Of a DNA stretch of 64,000 nt, positions 36,933 through 48,700 are shown one piece after another. The stretch spans positions 2,168,598 to 2,232,597 of the forward strand of contig VZTG01006781.1 of NCBI GenBank assembly GCA_013397845.1. The letters are read 5' to 3'. The DNA comes from Melanocharis versteri (lineage: Eukaryota; Chordata; Aves; Passeriformes; Melanocharitidae). The translations under genes were made by a program, and so were the position numbers. Position 1 is the first letter of the stretch; the number at the start of each line of letters is the position of its first letter. Under the pieces are notes generated by a model. That model had not been told where the DNA came from, made no database searches, and saw only the letters and a program-made list of their open reading frames with translations.

Positions 36933-39900
36933 TGCCATCATTTATGAGTGGTGAGGATTATTATGCTGTTGCCAGGGGAAATTTTTTTTTGTTTCAACAC
37001 CCTCTTGTGGTGTGACTGTGAAAGGACCTTGGGACTTGCAAGAATTGGGGGGAAAAAATTGTTCACTGGTAACTGGAGCAAAGAGATTTTGTGGAAGAAT
37101 GTGGAGTAATTTACTTAGTTACCCTGACATCTGTATTTGATACCAGAAAGCTGATGCCTGACATTTTTTAAAGAACTGGCCAAAGTATCTTAGATAATAA
37201 TATATACATAATCTAATCTAATAACATAATCTATTTTCTTATCCCTGTTTTTTGACTCCTTTGTTGCACCATCTGTTTTCACTGCAAGCTGTAACAAATT
37301 CTCTGCAATCTTTCTGCCATAGAACAGAGATAGCATAAGAGATAGAATAATAACAGTTCCAGACTAAACCAAAGGTTTTTCTCTCACAGAAACAATTTTT
37401 CCCAAGGCTATTATCGTGTTTGCAAACTCTGCTAACCATGTTGAAATTAGATTGCAAATGACATTCTTTTTGCAGAAAGAGATCTCAGTAGCACATAGGG
37501 CATTTGCAACAATGCTACTAAAAATAAGAGCGTGGTCTGACAGAGCATTCAATTATTCATGTGCTCACAAATACAGGGCAGGCAGGCTCACAGCCTTCAG
37601 AGCTGCATCAAACACATCCCCAATACTGCCTGGCTCTGATGTCCAGTGGAGTGTGTGCTGGATGCACGGACAAGAAAGGGCCCGAGTTTTATTTAACAAA
37701 AAGCAGTGGAAGTCCGAGGGGGAAGATCCTCAAGAAAGCTGCCTCAGCTACCAGAGACTTCATGGCTTGCTCCTGCAGGCCCTGGGGCTGCCACCACCAT
37801 GCCAGCTCCTTCCTCTCAGGGAGGAGTGTCTTAGGAGACTCATTAAACATTTATTCTGCATCCATGCCATACTGTGCACTTTTCTGTCCCAAGCTATGAA
37901 AAATGCAGCATGCCTCCCTGCCTGCAGTTAAAGGGAATGGTTTTGCAGTCAGCTGGTTAACCTTTTCTTCCCTACCCTTCAATTGAAGATGTGTCCCTGC
38001 AACTTTACCTTAGCTCAGAAGGAACCCAAGTGTTTAAGGCCACTTGCAGTATGAAAGCACTTCCTTTGGGTGAACTTCCTTCAGAAATGTCTGGTATGGT
38101 AGGGATTTCTGTGGGCAGTGAAGCAGTGGCAGGGACATTAAAGTCTTCAACTGAAGCCTGTGGCCTTTTGAAACATGTTTGGGAGAATCTGAGGGAAGGT
38201 GGAGATGTCTTCTCTTGGGCCTCTGAGATGCCGTTCATCCTGGGTCCATCTTGCCAACAGTAAGATAAGGCACCAAGTTTTGTCATTCTGCATTTCCCCT
38301 CTTAAAGGGAGATTAGTTGAAGGACCTACAGGGAGCTGCCAGGTGGGATGTAGACAGGTCTCCTGGGACCCACTAGGTGAGCAGAACAAACCTTTGCAGA
38401 CGGAAAGCAGGTCCTGATGGTTGAAAGGCTGTAGTTCACCAACTGAAGGCTGAGTGTGCAGTAAGGTGCAGGAAGAGGTTATAGACCATCCAGTGTTAGC
38501 AAGGTAATTTGTATGGTTAAGAAAGCTTACATAAATTCTGCTTTGCAAATTACTCATCTATCTGGAAGTTCCTATCCTAATGTTTTAGGCCTCATCTTTG
38601 AACGGAGTAAAATATGAATTAGTGAGCCTCAATGGAAAGGAAATTTCCAGGTGCGGCAAACATGCAGAGCATAGAAGCCATCCCTGTCAGGGATATTTTT
38701 GAAATAGACCTGCCCTGGTCAAGGACAATCTTGTATTGAATGACTGCATGCTAATAAAGACCACCCATGTCTCTGTCACGGTTACTGACTTATAATGGCA
38801 GCAAAGAATAAGAAGCATCGTAAGATTAAAATGTAATGGTCCCTGGATAACCATAACCAGTTACTTCCACTGGTGCCCTGCCACTGAGCCGTTCTGAAAC
38901 TGCAGAAGAGAAACTGAGTGTCTGTAAAGTAGGAGCCAAAAAGTGAGCAAACATCCCCTGGCTGCCAGAATCAGCCAGGACAAAAGCGGTGTTGTCCTTC
39001 AGATATGAGCTAGAAAGTCAGGAGCTCCAACCTCCTTGTGTTATATGTTTAAAAGGTGAAGTAAGACTGCTATGATTTGTAGCACTCAGACTTGCTCATC
39101 TTTAGGAATTATGTGGTTTTTTATCCAACCAGTTTCCAACCAATAGTTCATTAACTGTTTGGAAGTATCAAGTGCTAATTTTCATGTTAATATAACTTAA
39201 CTCTCAGTTTACTGGTAATGATTATGGTACTTTTGCAGCTCTCTCGACCCATGAATACAAACTAAAGGCAAAAACCAAAAGGCTGAAGAGCTTAGGACTG
39301 CTTGATAAACATCCTCCCCTACCCTGCCCAATAATATATAACACGTTTAAAATAGCCACAGCAAAACTTCCTGAGAGCTGTGATGGTGAAACAGCAGATT
39401 CAGCTCCTATTTTGAAAAGCAATGTCTGCAGCAGAGACTACAGCTGGTTGAACTCCTTTGGTGGAGTGGTGCTCAGGAGGGCTGAGTGCTAGGTGGAATG
39501 AGAACTTAGATTCCTCAGTTGGATTTGTTGAGGTGGACGTGATCCAGCCATGTTTTGTGTTAAGGAATCTGCAATTCAAACAGGAAGGAAAATTCTTTCA
39601 TCACAAACTTCAAAGTAATTTCCAGTAGTCTCTTTGACTGGCTTATTGATTCTGCCTTTTGTTCTCAGAGAGGAAAAGAAAAGAAGTTCGAGAGACACAA
39701 CTTGCCTTAAGAAACAAAAGGCTGTACTGTGTGTCTCATTTAAGTTCCCTGTGATTATTCATTACTTGGCAGCTTGTTTCAAAGCACCTCTTCAGCTATT
39801 TTACGTGCCTTCATTTCTAATATTGTCCATGATTATCCTATAAGGTCCTGATCTCCTAATGCAAAGCTTCCCCCATGCAGCAGAACTCAAAGGAGCCTTT

Positions 39901-42655
39901 CTGTGTGTCTTAAAACGTATTACAAGCAAAATCTGATAGGTGTCTGCAAGTTCCATGTACTCCATGCCAACTCTTGCTGCATCCCACGACCTTTTATGCA
40001 GCCTAAAGGTGTGTGCAGAGCATGAAAAAATTGTGCTCAGCAGTGTACGGGGAAGACCACAAACATTCTTCTCTCCTCATGCTCTGCAGAATGTCTCAAG
40101 CTCTACCAGATATGCGACAGCAGATTCACTATTATGTTACCCCTCAAATGCAACAGAGATGTAGCTAGGAGCAGAAAAGTCCCAAAACATTAAATTCAGG
40201 CTCCTAAGCTTGGTAATATTTGGTGTAATTTTTGAGGAAAAAAAAAAGTACTCAGGAAGCTTTTAATCTCGAATTATTTGATGGCAAGTTTGGCAGCAAA
40301 CTGGCAAGCTTCTGAACTGGCAATGGGTTCTGTGCAGGGCAGCATTCAGAGCACGGGGATGGGTGCAGAGCCTTGGCAAGCGGCAGCAAGTGAGACGGGG
40401 AGCAGCTCCAGAAATCTCTTTGCCCGCATTTATTGGAGTTTAGCACCACCTAATGTGTGAGTGCTTCACGTTCAAGCACTTCCCAGCGCGGCCAGGATGA
40501 AACAGCCTTAAGTGGAGCTGGAGAAAACCTCTGGCATCAGAAAGCGTTAAAATTTAATCCCTTGTCTACTCGGTGCCTTGTTGTTCCCTTACTGGGGGAG
40601 AAGAGTCTAGGAGCAGGCAGCTGTGCTGTGAGCACACCTGGGACAGTCGAGAGGCAGAAGAGCCGGGAGAACAGGGAGACCACGCACACCAGTGGTGACA
40701 GTCCGCAGGTGAGATAAGCAGGGAAAGGCCATTTTTCGCTCAGACGATGGATACAGCTGGGAAGAGTTAGAAGCCTTCTCCTGGTTGTTTTCATCCTGGC
40801 CACTTGACATTTGTAGGCTTAAAATTGACAGATGGCCACTCCTGCCGTTTTGGGAACAGCAGATGTCAGGGGGACCTGCAAAGGATTTCAGGACTGCTAT
40901 GAGTCTGGGATCAATTTGGACTGTCCAAAAGTTGCAGAAATTGCCTTAGAAGCAGATTTGCAGGGACTGAGAGATGAAAAAAGTACTTACACTTACAAAT
41001 TAAAGCTGCAAGTGTAATGATTCACAACGCCCTGCAGGAGTATGGGGCTATTTCAGCCCAAGTAATTCAGTTGAGCTCTAGTGATGTTTCTATGCTTCTA
41101 ACTTCTTTAGCCTCCAAAGAGCTATGATTGGGAGAATATTGTCTACAGTAATACTCAGGGAATCAAAATGAATGAGCTGATAAACTGTGTCCTCTTTCCT
41201 CCAATTTTAAAAAATTGTGGTTACAATTAGGATACGCAGACTACGGGGCTAAATGATAAATTCAGCAAAATAAGATAAAAGAAAGGATTTGGGTTTCTGA
41301 CACATTTGGATCTAAATAAACAGAAAAAGAGGGGGGCTGAAGTGCTGCCAGGTTTGCCAAGGGTTCCTATGGGGTACCTGAGGAGAAGTAAGCACTGAAG
41401 AGCCACCTACAGCAGCCACCTCCTCTTACACACAGCACTTACCTGCAGCTGGAACCTCTCATCACACCTGTCTGACAGAGCACAAACTCTTCATATACCC
41501 ATACTTTGAGCTGTTGGACATTCCTTAAAGCTTAGCACTTGGACCACATATGGTGCAAACAAATGTTTTGTCCTCTGGCCTGGCTAGGAGCCACTCTTGG
41601 CTACAGAAGCCATTATGTTCTTAACATACTATATCTAAAAAGAGAAGAAGCCCAAAGCTTCCATCTGCTTCTCCCCTGAGACAGAGAGAGGACACAAAAT
41701 AGGCCAAGATGACAGCTGCTTTTCTAAAGACCCCGCAAGGAATGATGTCAGGATCAGGAAATAAGTCCTTTGGTTGAAAAACTGCCAGAGTGTCAGGAAA
41801 ATGGTGAGACCACATCCTGTCCAGCCTGCATTGATTTTTCAGAACAACCCATTCAGAAGGCAAGTCTAGCAATATCCAAGCATACTCTCAGTTTTACCCT
41901 GGGTAGGCATCCCTCAGGACATCAGAATGCTGTTTTCACTTGTGAAAACCAAGTTATGAAAGCACACAAACCTGAGCATCGCCCCTGCCCAGAGTCATTT
42001 GTCTTCACTCACTGCCTGTGTTTCACACAGGAGCCTGGGCAGCTCAGCACAGCCAGGTGCACATCTAGAGCATGTGGAGATGGTGTCCTACCCGGAGCCT
42101 CTTCCAGAAAGAGGGATTCCCCAGCTCCACTGAAAAAGTGATCTCCTTTGGCCTCCCCAAAGTGACACATCAGCCTTGTTATGAATTACTAAGAAGTAGG
42201 CTCTGTGTTTAGTGGGGGTTGAACCAGAATGAAGAATGGGGTTTCAAATAAATTTTGAAAGTCTCAGCCATACCAGGGTCATTTTAAGTCAGCTTAACAA
42301 AGAGAGCTTGAATAACCTCCCTGAGAGCAACATCTTCCCTCCACCAAGTGCACTTGCTAGCAAGGTGACTCAGACATAGAATGTGTGCTTCAAAGGAATT
42401 GTAAATTGAGGGCTTACAAGACTGTCACTTGTAGCGTCTGCATTACTTGGTAAGACTCAGTGAATCAAACTTGAGAGATTTTTCTCCCCAGAATCATTAA
42501 GTTTGGAGTAATCAGAAACTTTAAAATTAGATGACCTCCTAGAATATATGCTGAAAAAATAAAACGTGTCTATTATACTAGTGCTACTGCTGCAGAATAT
42601 ATTGTGTTGTAACAAATGAAAGGGAAGTTTCATCTTTGTTAAGTCCAAAGTCAAG
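36933..42655. other. non-coding stretch, no gene recognised
   Basis: Mostly AT-rich unique sequence. The frame at 37416-37931 (plus, 171 codons) starts with GTG and has no domain. The AT-rich block at 37380-37575 is dense in caat, ttgcaaa and attcaattattcat words and could be a conserved non-coding element. A GC-richer segment at 40.45-40.72 kb has a CAG/GTGAGA donor-like site at about 40707-40713 after an open frame, without a convincing partner acceptor. Confidence 0.55.
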
Positions 42656-42659
42656 TGAT

Positions 42660-42910
42660 TTTTAGCAGGCAGAAATTAATTAACATCCCTAGAGATAATT
42701 ATCTGTGTGCAGTTATCGTTCCCTGTATTCCTACCTCTTAAAAATGTTTGATCCAATCTAATAGTAGACAGTTCGGAAGTCCCTCCGCCCTTTAGATCTT
42801 GACAGCTCATGATTTTCGGCCTTATGCTTATAAATATTTTGGTGTTTAAAGCAGCTAATCAATTATGATTCACAACAAGATTGTAAGTGACTTTGTAAAC
42901 CACTTTCAGG
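42660..42910. promoter_or_regulatory. candidate conserved enhancer-like block
   Basis: An AT-rich segment unusually dense in developmental motifs. These are TTAATTAA (42676-42683), a perfect 12-bp palindrome AGATAATTATCT (42693-42704) made of two inverted GATA sites, a further ttatcg, ttgacagctcatga (MEIS/TGIF-type TGACAG), and ctaatcaattatgatt near 42855-42870. No frame is open. This pattern is typical of vertebrate conserved non-coding elements, but conservation cannot be tested from one sequence. Confidence 0.35.
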
Positions 42911-43179
42911 GACAGGGCTCTCCTGAGATGCAATGCTCTGGACATTTTAAGTCATTGGTTTTGATCACCTTACCAAAGTAATATGAGAAAAATATCTGTG
43001 TCTATATAGAGCTCATCCTAACCATAAATAATTTTGTTAAGGGACCAGTAATGCATAGGAGAAGCATTTCTTGTTTATGTGACGGGGAAACCATCATGGA
43101 GTTTCATCCTGGCTGATTTTTCTCCCCCTTTGTGAAACAAAAAACAAACTACAAGTGATTCTACTTATTGAAACCCACC

Positions 43180-43180
43180 N
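43180..43180. other. single ambiguous base (N)
   Basis: One N inside cccaccncctttag. It is an assembly ambiguity with no effect on any feature called here. Confidence 0.98.
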
Positions 43181-43805
43181 CCTTTAGAGAAGATTGGTTG
43201 CCCATAAACAGACCACTGTAATTTTGTTAGTCTTTTCAATAAACTCTTAAACCACTATTCTTAAAAGCCAGGACTGTAGAACACCACTCACCAAGCCAGT
43301 ATTACAGCCAGAATCAAAAAAAATAATGAATTTATAATATAGTACTAGAAAAGCAGTTAATAAAACTATCAGACTGAAAAACATTGGGAAAATTCAGGGA
43401 GCCCAAGACTAGTTTTTACAAATCACCGGAGCATCTCAGAGCACATTCTGCTCAGCAGACTAAGACAGCAGATGAGTCTTTCTGAAATTCACTGAAGCTT
43501 CGCCTTGTCAAAGCCTTTAGTGAAATATTAAACCAGCTCTCAAGAAGTACATTAAAACTAAGGTGTTACAGGGCACATCAATAATTTGGGGCTCAAGGTT
43601 TGCATACCAGCTCTGCCTGCATTTCCCAGCTGGCAGGCTCCAAACCAGCTCTGGTTCAAAGCCCTGTAAAATACCTCCATCTGTGCATCCTTCCCTGGTC
43701 GCACAGACTACAGCTTTTTTAAGCTTACTATAAAAAGGGACACCCATCCTTGTGCTGGCGTATGGGCACTCCCTGCAGATGCCATTGTAAGTCTCTTTTT
43801 CTTAC

Positions 43806-43922
43806 CTCAGCCATCACAATCCCAACAGCACTGTCACAGTGATCCGTACCTCTTGCTTCAAGAGCATCCTCTACAGCCTGTGACATTCCAGCATGTTCTG
43901 CCAGCATCCTCTCCCAACAAAG
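43806..43922 (-). other. speculative coding exon (117 bp)
   Basis: On the minus strand a strong acceptor (ctctttgtttttag before the exon) and a near-consensus donor (GAG/GTAAGA) bound exactly 117 bp. One frame, phase 0 at both ends, is open for all 39 codons, from LCWERMLAEHAG to CDSAVGIVMAE. I do not recognise the peptide. It lies downstream, in minus-strand terms, of the CpG island at 48.4 kb. An open frame of this length has a substantial chance probability, so transcript or homology support is required before calling it an exon. Confidence 0.25.
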
Positions 43923-45075
43923 CTAAAAACAAAGAGGGAATAAGCAGAAGATAGGCATAATCTACATACTAAGGAGCATGTAACACACCCTTGTCCTCAA
44001 ACACTGTCTCCTACAGATGCACAGGACCATTTGCCTCCAGAAGCTTGTTTGCCCCCATCGAGCTCCTTCCTGTTCAGTCCTCCCTGTGTGTGACACCTTC
44101 CAAGAGGAACACAAGGTGATGTTAATGGAGATGTAATGGTCTATTAAGTCCTCTTTAATTAGTGTGGGATTACACAACTCGTGAAGAGAATTTCATTAAA
44201 TGGTGCAAATGAGAGGATCATTATGGAGAAGCATATGACCTCACTATATTGCTGCTTTGAGGAAAAAAAAAAAAAGAGAGAGTGGAATAGCATAAGAACT
44301 GGATTAATATCTCCTTCACCCAGAGCATATTGTCAGTTCTCCTTCAGAATGAGACAGAGCTCTCCAAAGCCCAGATGAAGGGGAAGCTCATGCTAGATGT
44401 AATACAGTTGTACAGGAACAGGACTATCGCTGAGTATCTTCTCCTCCAATTTAAATGTACACCGGACCAACTTTCCAAAAGTTTGAAATTCTGGCTCCAA
44501 CACATTGAAACCCAAGTATTCTCCTTAAGGAAAAAAACTCCCATGATCTTTTTTTGTAAGGCTTTTGTAATTCTCATCTTGCATCAAAATACAGCCTAGA
44601 ATGAAGATGTTTCAAAGAGACACTTTCCATTTAGGCTGTGGCTGTAGATGCATTTGGAGATGGAATGATGCAGGTACAAAACTGTGCTCATTTCAGTCCC
44701 TGTACGAGAGAATGGGATGTAAAACGAGGTTAACAACCTGTAAGACCAGCTACTGTGAATGCTGTTCAACTCAACTGATCTTTGAAATAGAAGGTTTCTT
44801 CTGCAGCAACTATCAAATCAGAAGGAATTGAAACTTCAGAATAATCCTAAGGAAATTGCAGCAGTGTGTTGCAGAACACCACTGTCTTTAATAATAGCTT
44901 GGTGGGTTTGCTTATTGCTGGCAGTGGCAGAAAATGTTGTTGGTTCTCTGCATTTCTACAGCCTGGTTTGTGCTGAGAGAGACCTGCCCATCGCTGTCCC
45001 TTGGGTCTGATTGGGTCGAAAGCAAATGCTGATGGCTCTGGCAATTATTTTCCTTGGCACTATGGCTAACATTAC
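43923..45075. other. non-coding stretch, A-rich tract
   Basis: AT-rich unique sequence with a run of 13 A followed by gaga at 44261-44282. The plus-strand frames at 44330-44599 and 44601-44831 are not recognisable and overlap minus-strand frames of similar length. No gene supported. Confidence 0.55.
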
Positions 45076-45194
45076 CTGTAATTGTTATGGTTAATACATT
45101 TGGCATACGGAAAATGGTACCAGAATAAACCTGTCCTAGAACTGCCTTCAGTCAAATCTTGTATCACTTTGATTTTGGGGGCTGGAACGTTTAA
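45076..45194 (-). other. speculative coding exon (119 bp)
   Basis: On the minus strand a pyrimidine-rich acceptor ending in ttgcctgcag is followed by 39 open codons plus 2 nt, from LNVPAPKIKVIQ to KCINHNNY, and a CAG/GTAATG donor. The peptide is not recognisable. Its 3' phase does not match a phase-0 start of the candidate at 43806-43922, so if both were real another exon would have to lie between them. Confidence 0.15.
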
Positions 45195-45263
45195 CTGCAG
45201 GCAAAAGCTGGCTTTGTTTTTATGTAAGTGAAATGCTTCAAGGGTGTATTTTTCCCTCCATGC

Positions 45264-45471
45264 TTTTTTTTTTTTTTTTTTGCTTGCACTTCTGTCTTTA
45301 AGGAAATCAGTTAATAGAGGGTAGGTTTTTTTTTTTTCATTGTTCTTTCTGTATTCAAAACTCATAATTCCAGTAAAATATAAACTTCCCCTGCTCAGGA
45401 AGATCATGAACTCAAATCCTATATAAACACTAGACATTTTAAGTCATTGATTTCCAAAGGGTTTTTTTTTT
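45264..45471. repeat. cluster of three T-runs
   Basis: Homopolymer T runs of about 18 (45264-45281), 12 (45326-45337) and 10 (45462-45471) lie within 210 bp. Read on the minus strand they are poly(A). No retroposed gene body precedes the longest one, so I treat them as simple repeats. Confidence 0.8.
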
Positions 45472-45813
45472 CCTTTTTAATGCACTTCTCATGTAACACA
45501 CTTTTTAATTCTGATTCAGTAACTCCATTGCTGCACCTCCAGTAATGAGGCAGAACCACACTATGCCAGATGCTGCGTAAAGAGAAAATTATTCTTGGTT
45601 TAAATAAGTATGAAGTGCAGTTTAGGTAAAATATTTCATGTCCCCTTCCCTGACGGTCGCCATAAGATGCCAGGAGTCGGCAGCAGAGCCTGGAGCAGCC
45701 CCAGCAGCCCCTGCTTCCCCTCTGCCAACTGCTGCAGCAAATGCTCCTTCTGCCTGAAAGGGCTCTTGTCTTTCGGGGCTGCTGCTCGCTCACTGCTCAG
45801 CAGTGACAACCGC

Positions 45814-45930
45814 GGTGCATTTTACAGCATAAACCAGAGAATTGTTCTGCGCTGAATATTGACATACGATGATGGTGCATTTTAAAGCGCAAACCAGAGG
45901 ATTGTTCTGTGCTGAGTATTAGCATATGGC
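45814..45930. repeat. 60-bp tandem duplication
   Basis: Copy 1 begins at 45814 and copy 2 at 45874. Both read ggtgcatttta[c/a]agc followed by aaaccagag[a/g]attgttctg and then gctga[a/g]tatt. About 85 to 90 percent of positions agree. Because 60 is a multiple of three, any frame through it shows a 20-residue peptide repeat, which is not evidence of coding. Confidence 0.85.
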
Positions 45931-48359
45931 TTTTGACATCTGGTCCTCTAAGAGCAATAAACTGCCAATCAGGAGGCACATTGGGTACAAGCATATTTTT
46001 TATCACTACCCTTACTAATCACCAAGATTAGTCCCGGCTTGGCAATTGTGACTGACAAACACACTGAACCCATTCAAATATCCTCATCCATATTCATTTC
46101 CTTTTAAACAAATTAAATTCTCATGTAAAATAATCCTCAAATTCTCAAAAAAGCTGTTTGTTTTTTACGTAGGTGGCATGAGTTCAAAGACATCTGGTTA
46201 AATATGCATAATTTCTTAAGAGCAAAAATTACAGCTTTTAACGGTGTTTGCCTTTCACTTCATGAAAATCTCTTTTAATGTCACTAGAGATCTTTGTAGT
46301 CTGGACAGAAGTTTCCTTTTCTAGCCCAGGGGGGTAGAAATGTCATCATTTTCAGAGCACAGCTGCTTTGTCAAGACAGTGGCACAGACAATTTGAATAA
46401 CAAATACTGAATTCCTGCAAGCATTTCTAAATCGCCTTCGACTGAAAAAAACCCCAAACCCTCAAATCTAAAACAACAGGCTATAAAGGAAGAGGACAGG
46501 ATATGGATTATCATCCATCCATCCATCCTGAATCTTTAGACTTTTGGGGAAGGAAATGGGTTTTTCGGAAAGTGACCTTCAACAGCCAGTAAATACACAT
46601 CAGAGGAGGCCGCTTTTCAGTGGTTGTCTCTCAGAGGTGAGAGAGAAGAACATGAATTTTAAGCAGAGATTAATCTAATGAGCCATTGTATTAATAATAA
46701 GAAAAAATCTTCAGGCTAAACTGAATTGTTTCAGGGAGTCAAAGGCAGATGAAATTGAGAAGATGAAATAAAGCCAAAAGTGAAAAGTAGTTAAGATAGA
46801 ATTGACTGAATTGCTATTTGTCATGGACTCCTGAGCCCCTCGTCACTTGGAAAAAATCAAGAGAGAACAGAGACTCTAAGAAAAACTTCGTGTAGACAAT
46901 TAGTGCAGGAAGGAAGAGTTGAAAGGAGCCAAGGGGAACAGGTACACCTGTATAGGTGTAAGTTAGTTTGGCTTGCATATAGCATGGGCATGTTCTTCCT
47001 GTTATACCACAGGTCTCAAACCTATGATTCAAAAGAGCCGAATATAAAAAAAGAGCAATCAAAGCAGTGCAGACTCATTTGATACAGTTGGCTCCTTTTC
47101 CATCTTCTGCTAATGTGTCACCTCTTTCTGGTGTGAGGTTTTGTTCACGCCCTTTTTTGGAACACTTTCTTCTGAATTGATTTAAGGATTTCCCTATTAC
47201 TTATAGGTAATAGGAATTTTTATTCTCAAATTGTTTTGCTGGCTTGATGGTGGCAACTCACTCAGAAGACTGTACTTCATTAGGAACATGGATATCTGTA
47301 TTTGGCCTTGCATTAAATAACTTTATAGTAAAAATTATTTATCCAAAAGAGTTATTTCTTTGTATATTTATAAGAATATAAATATTCCTGAGAAACAAAT
47401 ATTGGATTATAGATTTTCAGGGTCTGTGCTTTCTTGCTACAATAAACTGTAAAAAAGGAATGATAATGGAATCCTTTAGATCAAAAGGCAGCCCATATGC
47501 CATTTTAACAATTTCAGAGTATTGCCATGACCTTATAAAATGACTTGTTAGGTAATTGCAGCAGTGTGAGAACCACTCATGATGTTCACTTTATGTTGCT
47601 TTGTCTCTGCATGCATAGGGGAGAATAACATGTCATTTTGCAAATAGCACATCAAGAGGGGACGGTGATTCTGTGGGCTTATGTCTTCCAGCTGCTCTCC
47701 CAAGTGCATACTTTGATGTCTAATCAAGGGTCAGTGTATGCTCCACTCTTTATTCTGGGTAAAAGCTCTACTAGAGTCTCTCTGATCTTTTCTTATTTTT
47801 GCAAAATGTATGGGAATTTCAGGTCTTTGAAACTTCCACTGTGTCAAACAAAATCGAACTGAAGGAAGGAATGGTAGAGACTCTTGCAGTCCTGCAAACT
47901 TTGCTTCTACAGAAAATCAGGATAAGGAGACGGATTATTCCATCAGAACCTACTGGAAAACATAATTCAATTTAGAAAATATACTAGAATGCCATCAGAC
48001 ACATATTTTCTACAGTTTCTAACCTCACTAATGTTGCCATAACTTACAGAGCAAGAAGCACTAGAAAAAGTTTTTCAGAATTTAGCACAAGTCAGCCAAG
48101 ACAGAGTGCAGGAGACAACTGTGTGCCGTACATCCCTGATGTTGTCAGTGGACCTGGTAAGGGCTGATCACTTGATAGTGTAAAGAATGCTTAAAAACCA
48201 ATAAAGTTTACTCAAATCTTTCCCAAGTCCAAGGGAAGACAGCTCTAGAGAACAAAAATGAATCCCCACTTTTCTTCCTCTGGGACTCAGGACACGCACT
48301 AGTCCTCCTTTAAGCAGATCCCATCACCTTCTTGGCCACTCGCTGATTCCTCTGTAGGA
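45931..48359. other. non-coding stretch, AT-rich
   Basis: No supported gene. It contains a (CATC)n tract at 46511-46528 and a clean inverted repeat, cctattac/gtaatagg, at 47193-47200 and 47207-47214. No transposon recognised. Confidence 0.6.
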
Positions 48360-48700
48360 GCTTTTAACGCGCCGGTCTGTGGGAAACCTTGGGGCAGCAG
48401 GCGTCCGCAGGGCCGAGGGCAGGCGGGGAGGCAGCGGGGACGGGATCACCCAGGGCAGGCGGGGAGGCAGCGGGGACGGGATCACCCAGGGCAGGCGGGG
48501 AGGCAGCGCGGCCGGGATCACCCGTGCAGCCGGGCTGGGCTCGGGGCCGGTCCCGGTCCCAGGGATGCAGGTGGCAGTGCAGCAGCAGCGCCGCGCGATG
48601 GCACAACGCACACGCGAATGCGGCTGCTGCCTCCTGCAGCGCGGCAAAGGCAGGGAAGGAAACTCGCCTGCTCCGCTCCCCTGCTGCAGCTGCACAGTTT
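48360..48700. promoter_or_regulatory. second CpG island, candidate promoter
   Basis: About 340 bp rich in CpG and G/C, with sharply AT-rich flanks. It holds a 36-bp repeat in three copies, G-tracts able to form quadruplexes, and words such as gcagcgcggc, ggggccggtcccgg, agcgccgcgcgatgg and cgcacacgcgaatgcgg. It may be the promoter or first exon of a gene on either strand. The long frames on both strands here reflect GC content and the repeat. The two candidate minus-strand exons at 45.1 and 43.8 kb would lie downstream if transcription ran leftward. Confidence 0.65.
48417..48524. repeat. 36-bp minisatellite, three copies
   Basis: Three head-to-tail copies of a 36-base unit beginning gggcaggcggggaggcagcg lie at 48417-48452, 48453-48488 and 48489-48524. 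Copies 1 and 2 are identical. Copy 3 differs at a few bases (gcgcggccggg for gcggggacggg, and a terminal G). The unit is 12 codons, so every frame shows a 12-residue repeat. The plus strand has four G-tracts per unit. Confidence 0.95.

Noticed and set aside
37416..37931. 171-codon plus-strand frame
   Set aside because: It begins with GTG, overlaps a second 112-codon frame, and contains no recognisable domain. The AT-rich first part looks like non-coding DNA.
45264..45281. Poly(A) tail of a retroposed pseudogene on the minus strand
   Set aside because: No gene-like sequence precedes the A-run on that strand, and two other T-runs nearby suggest simple-sequence DNA.
48417..48524. CRISPR-like array
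   Set aside because: The three repeats are directly adjacent with no unique spacers, and the genome is a vertebrate's. It is a minisatellite.
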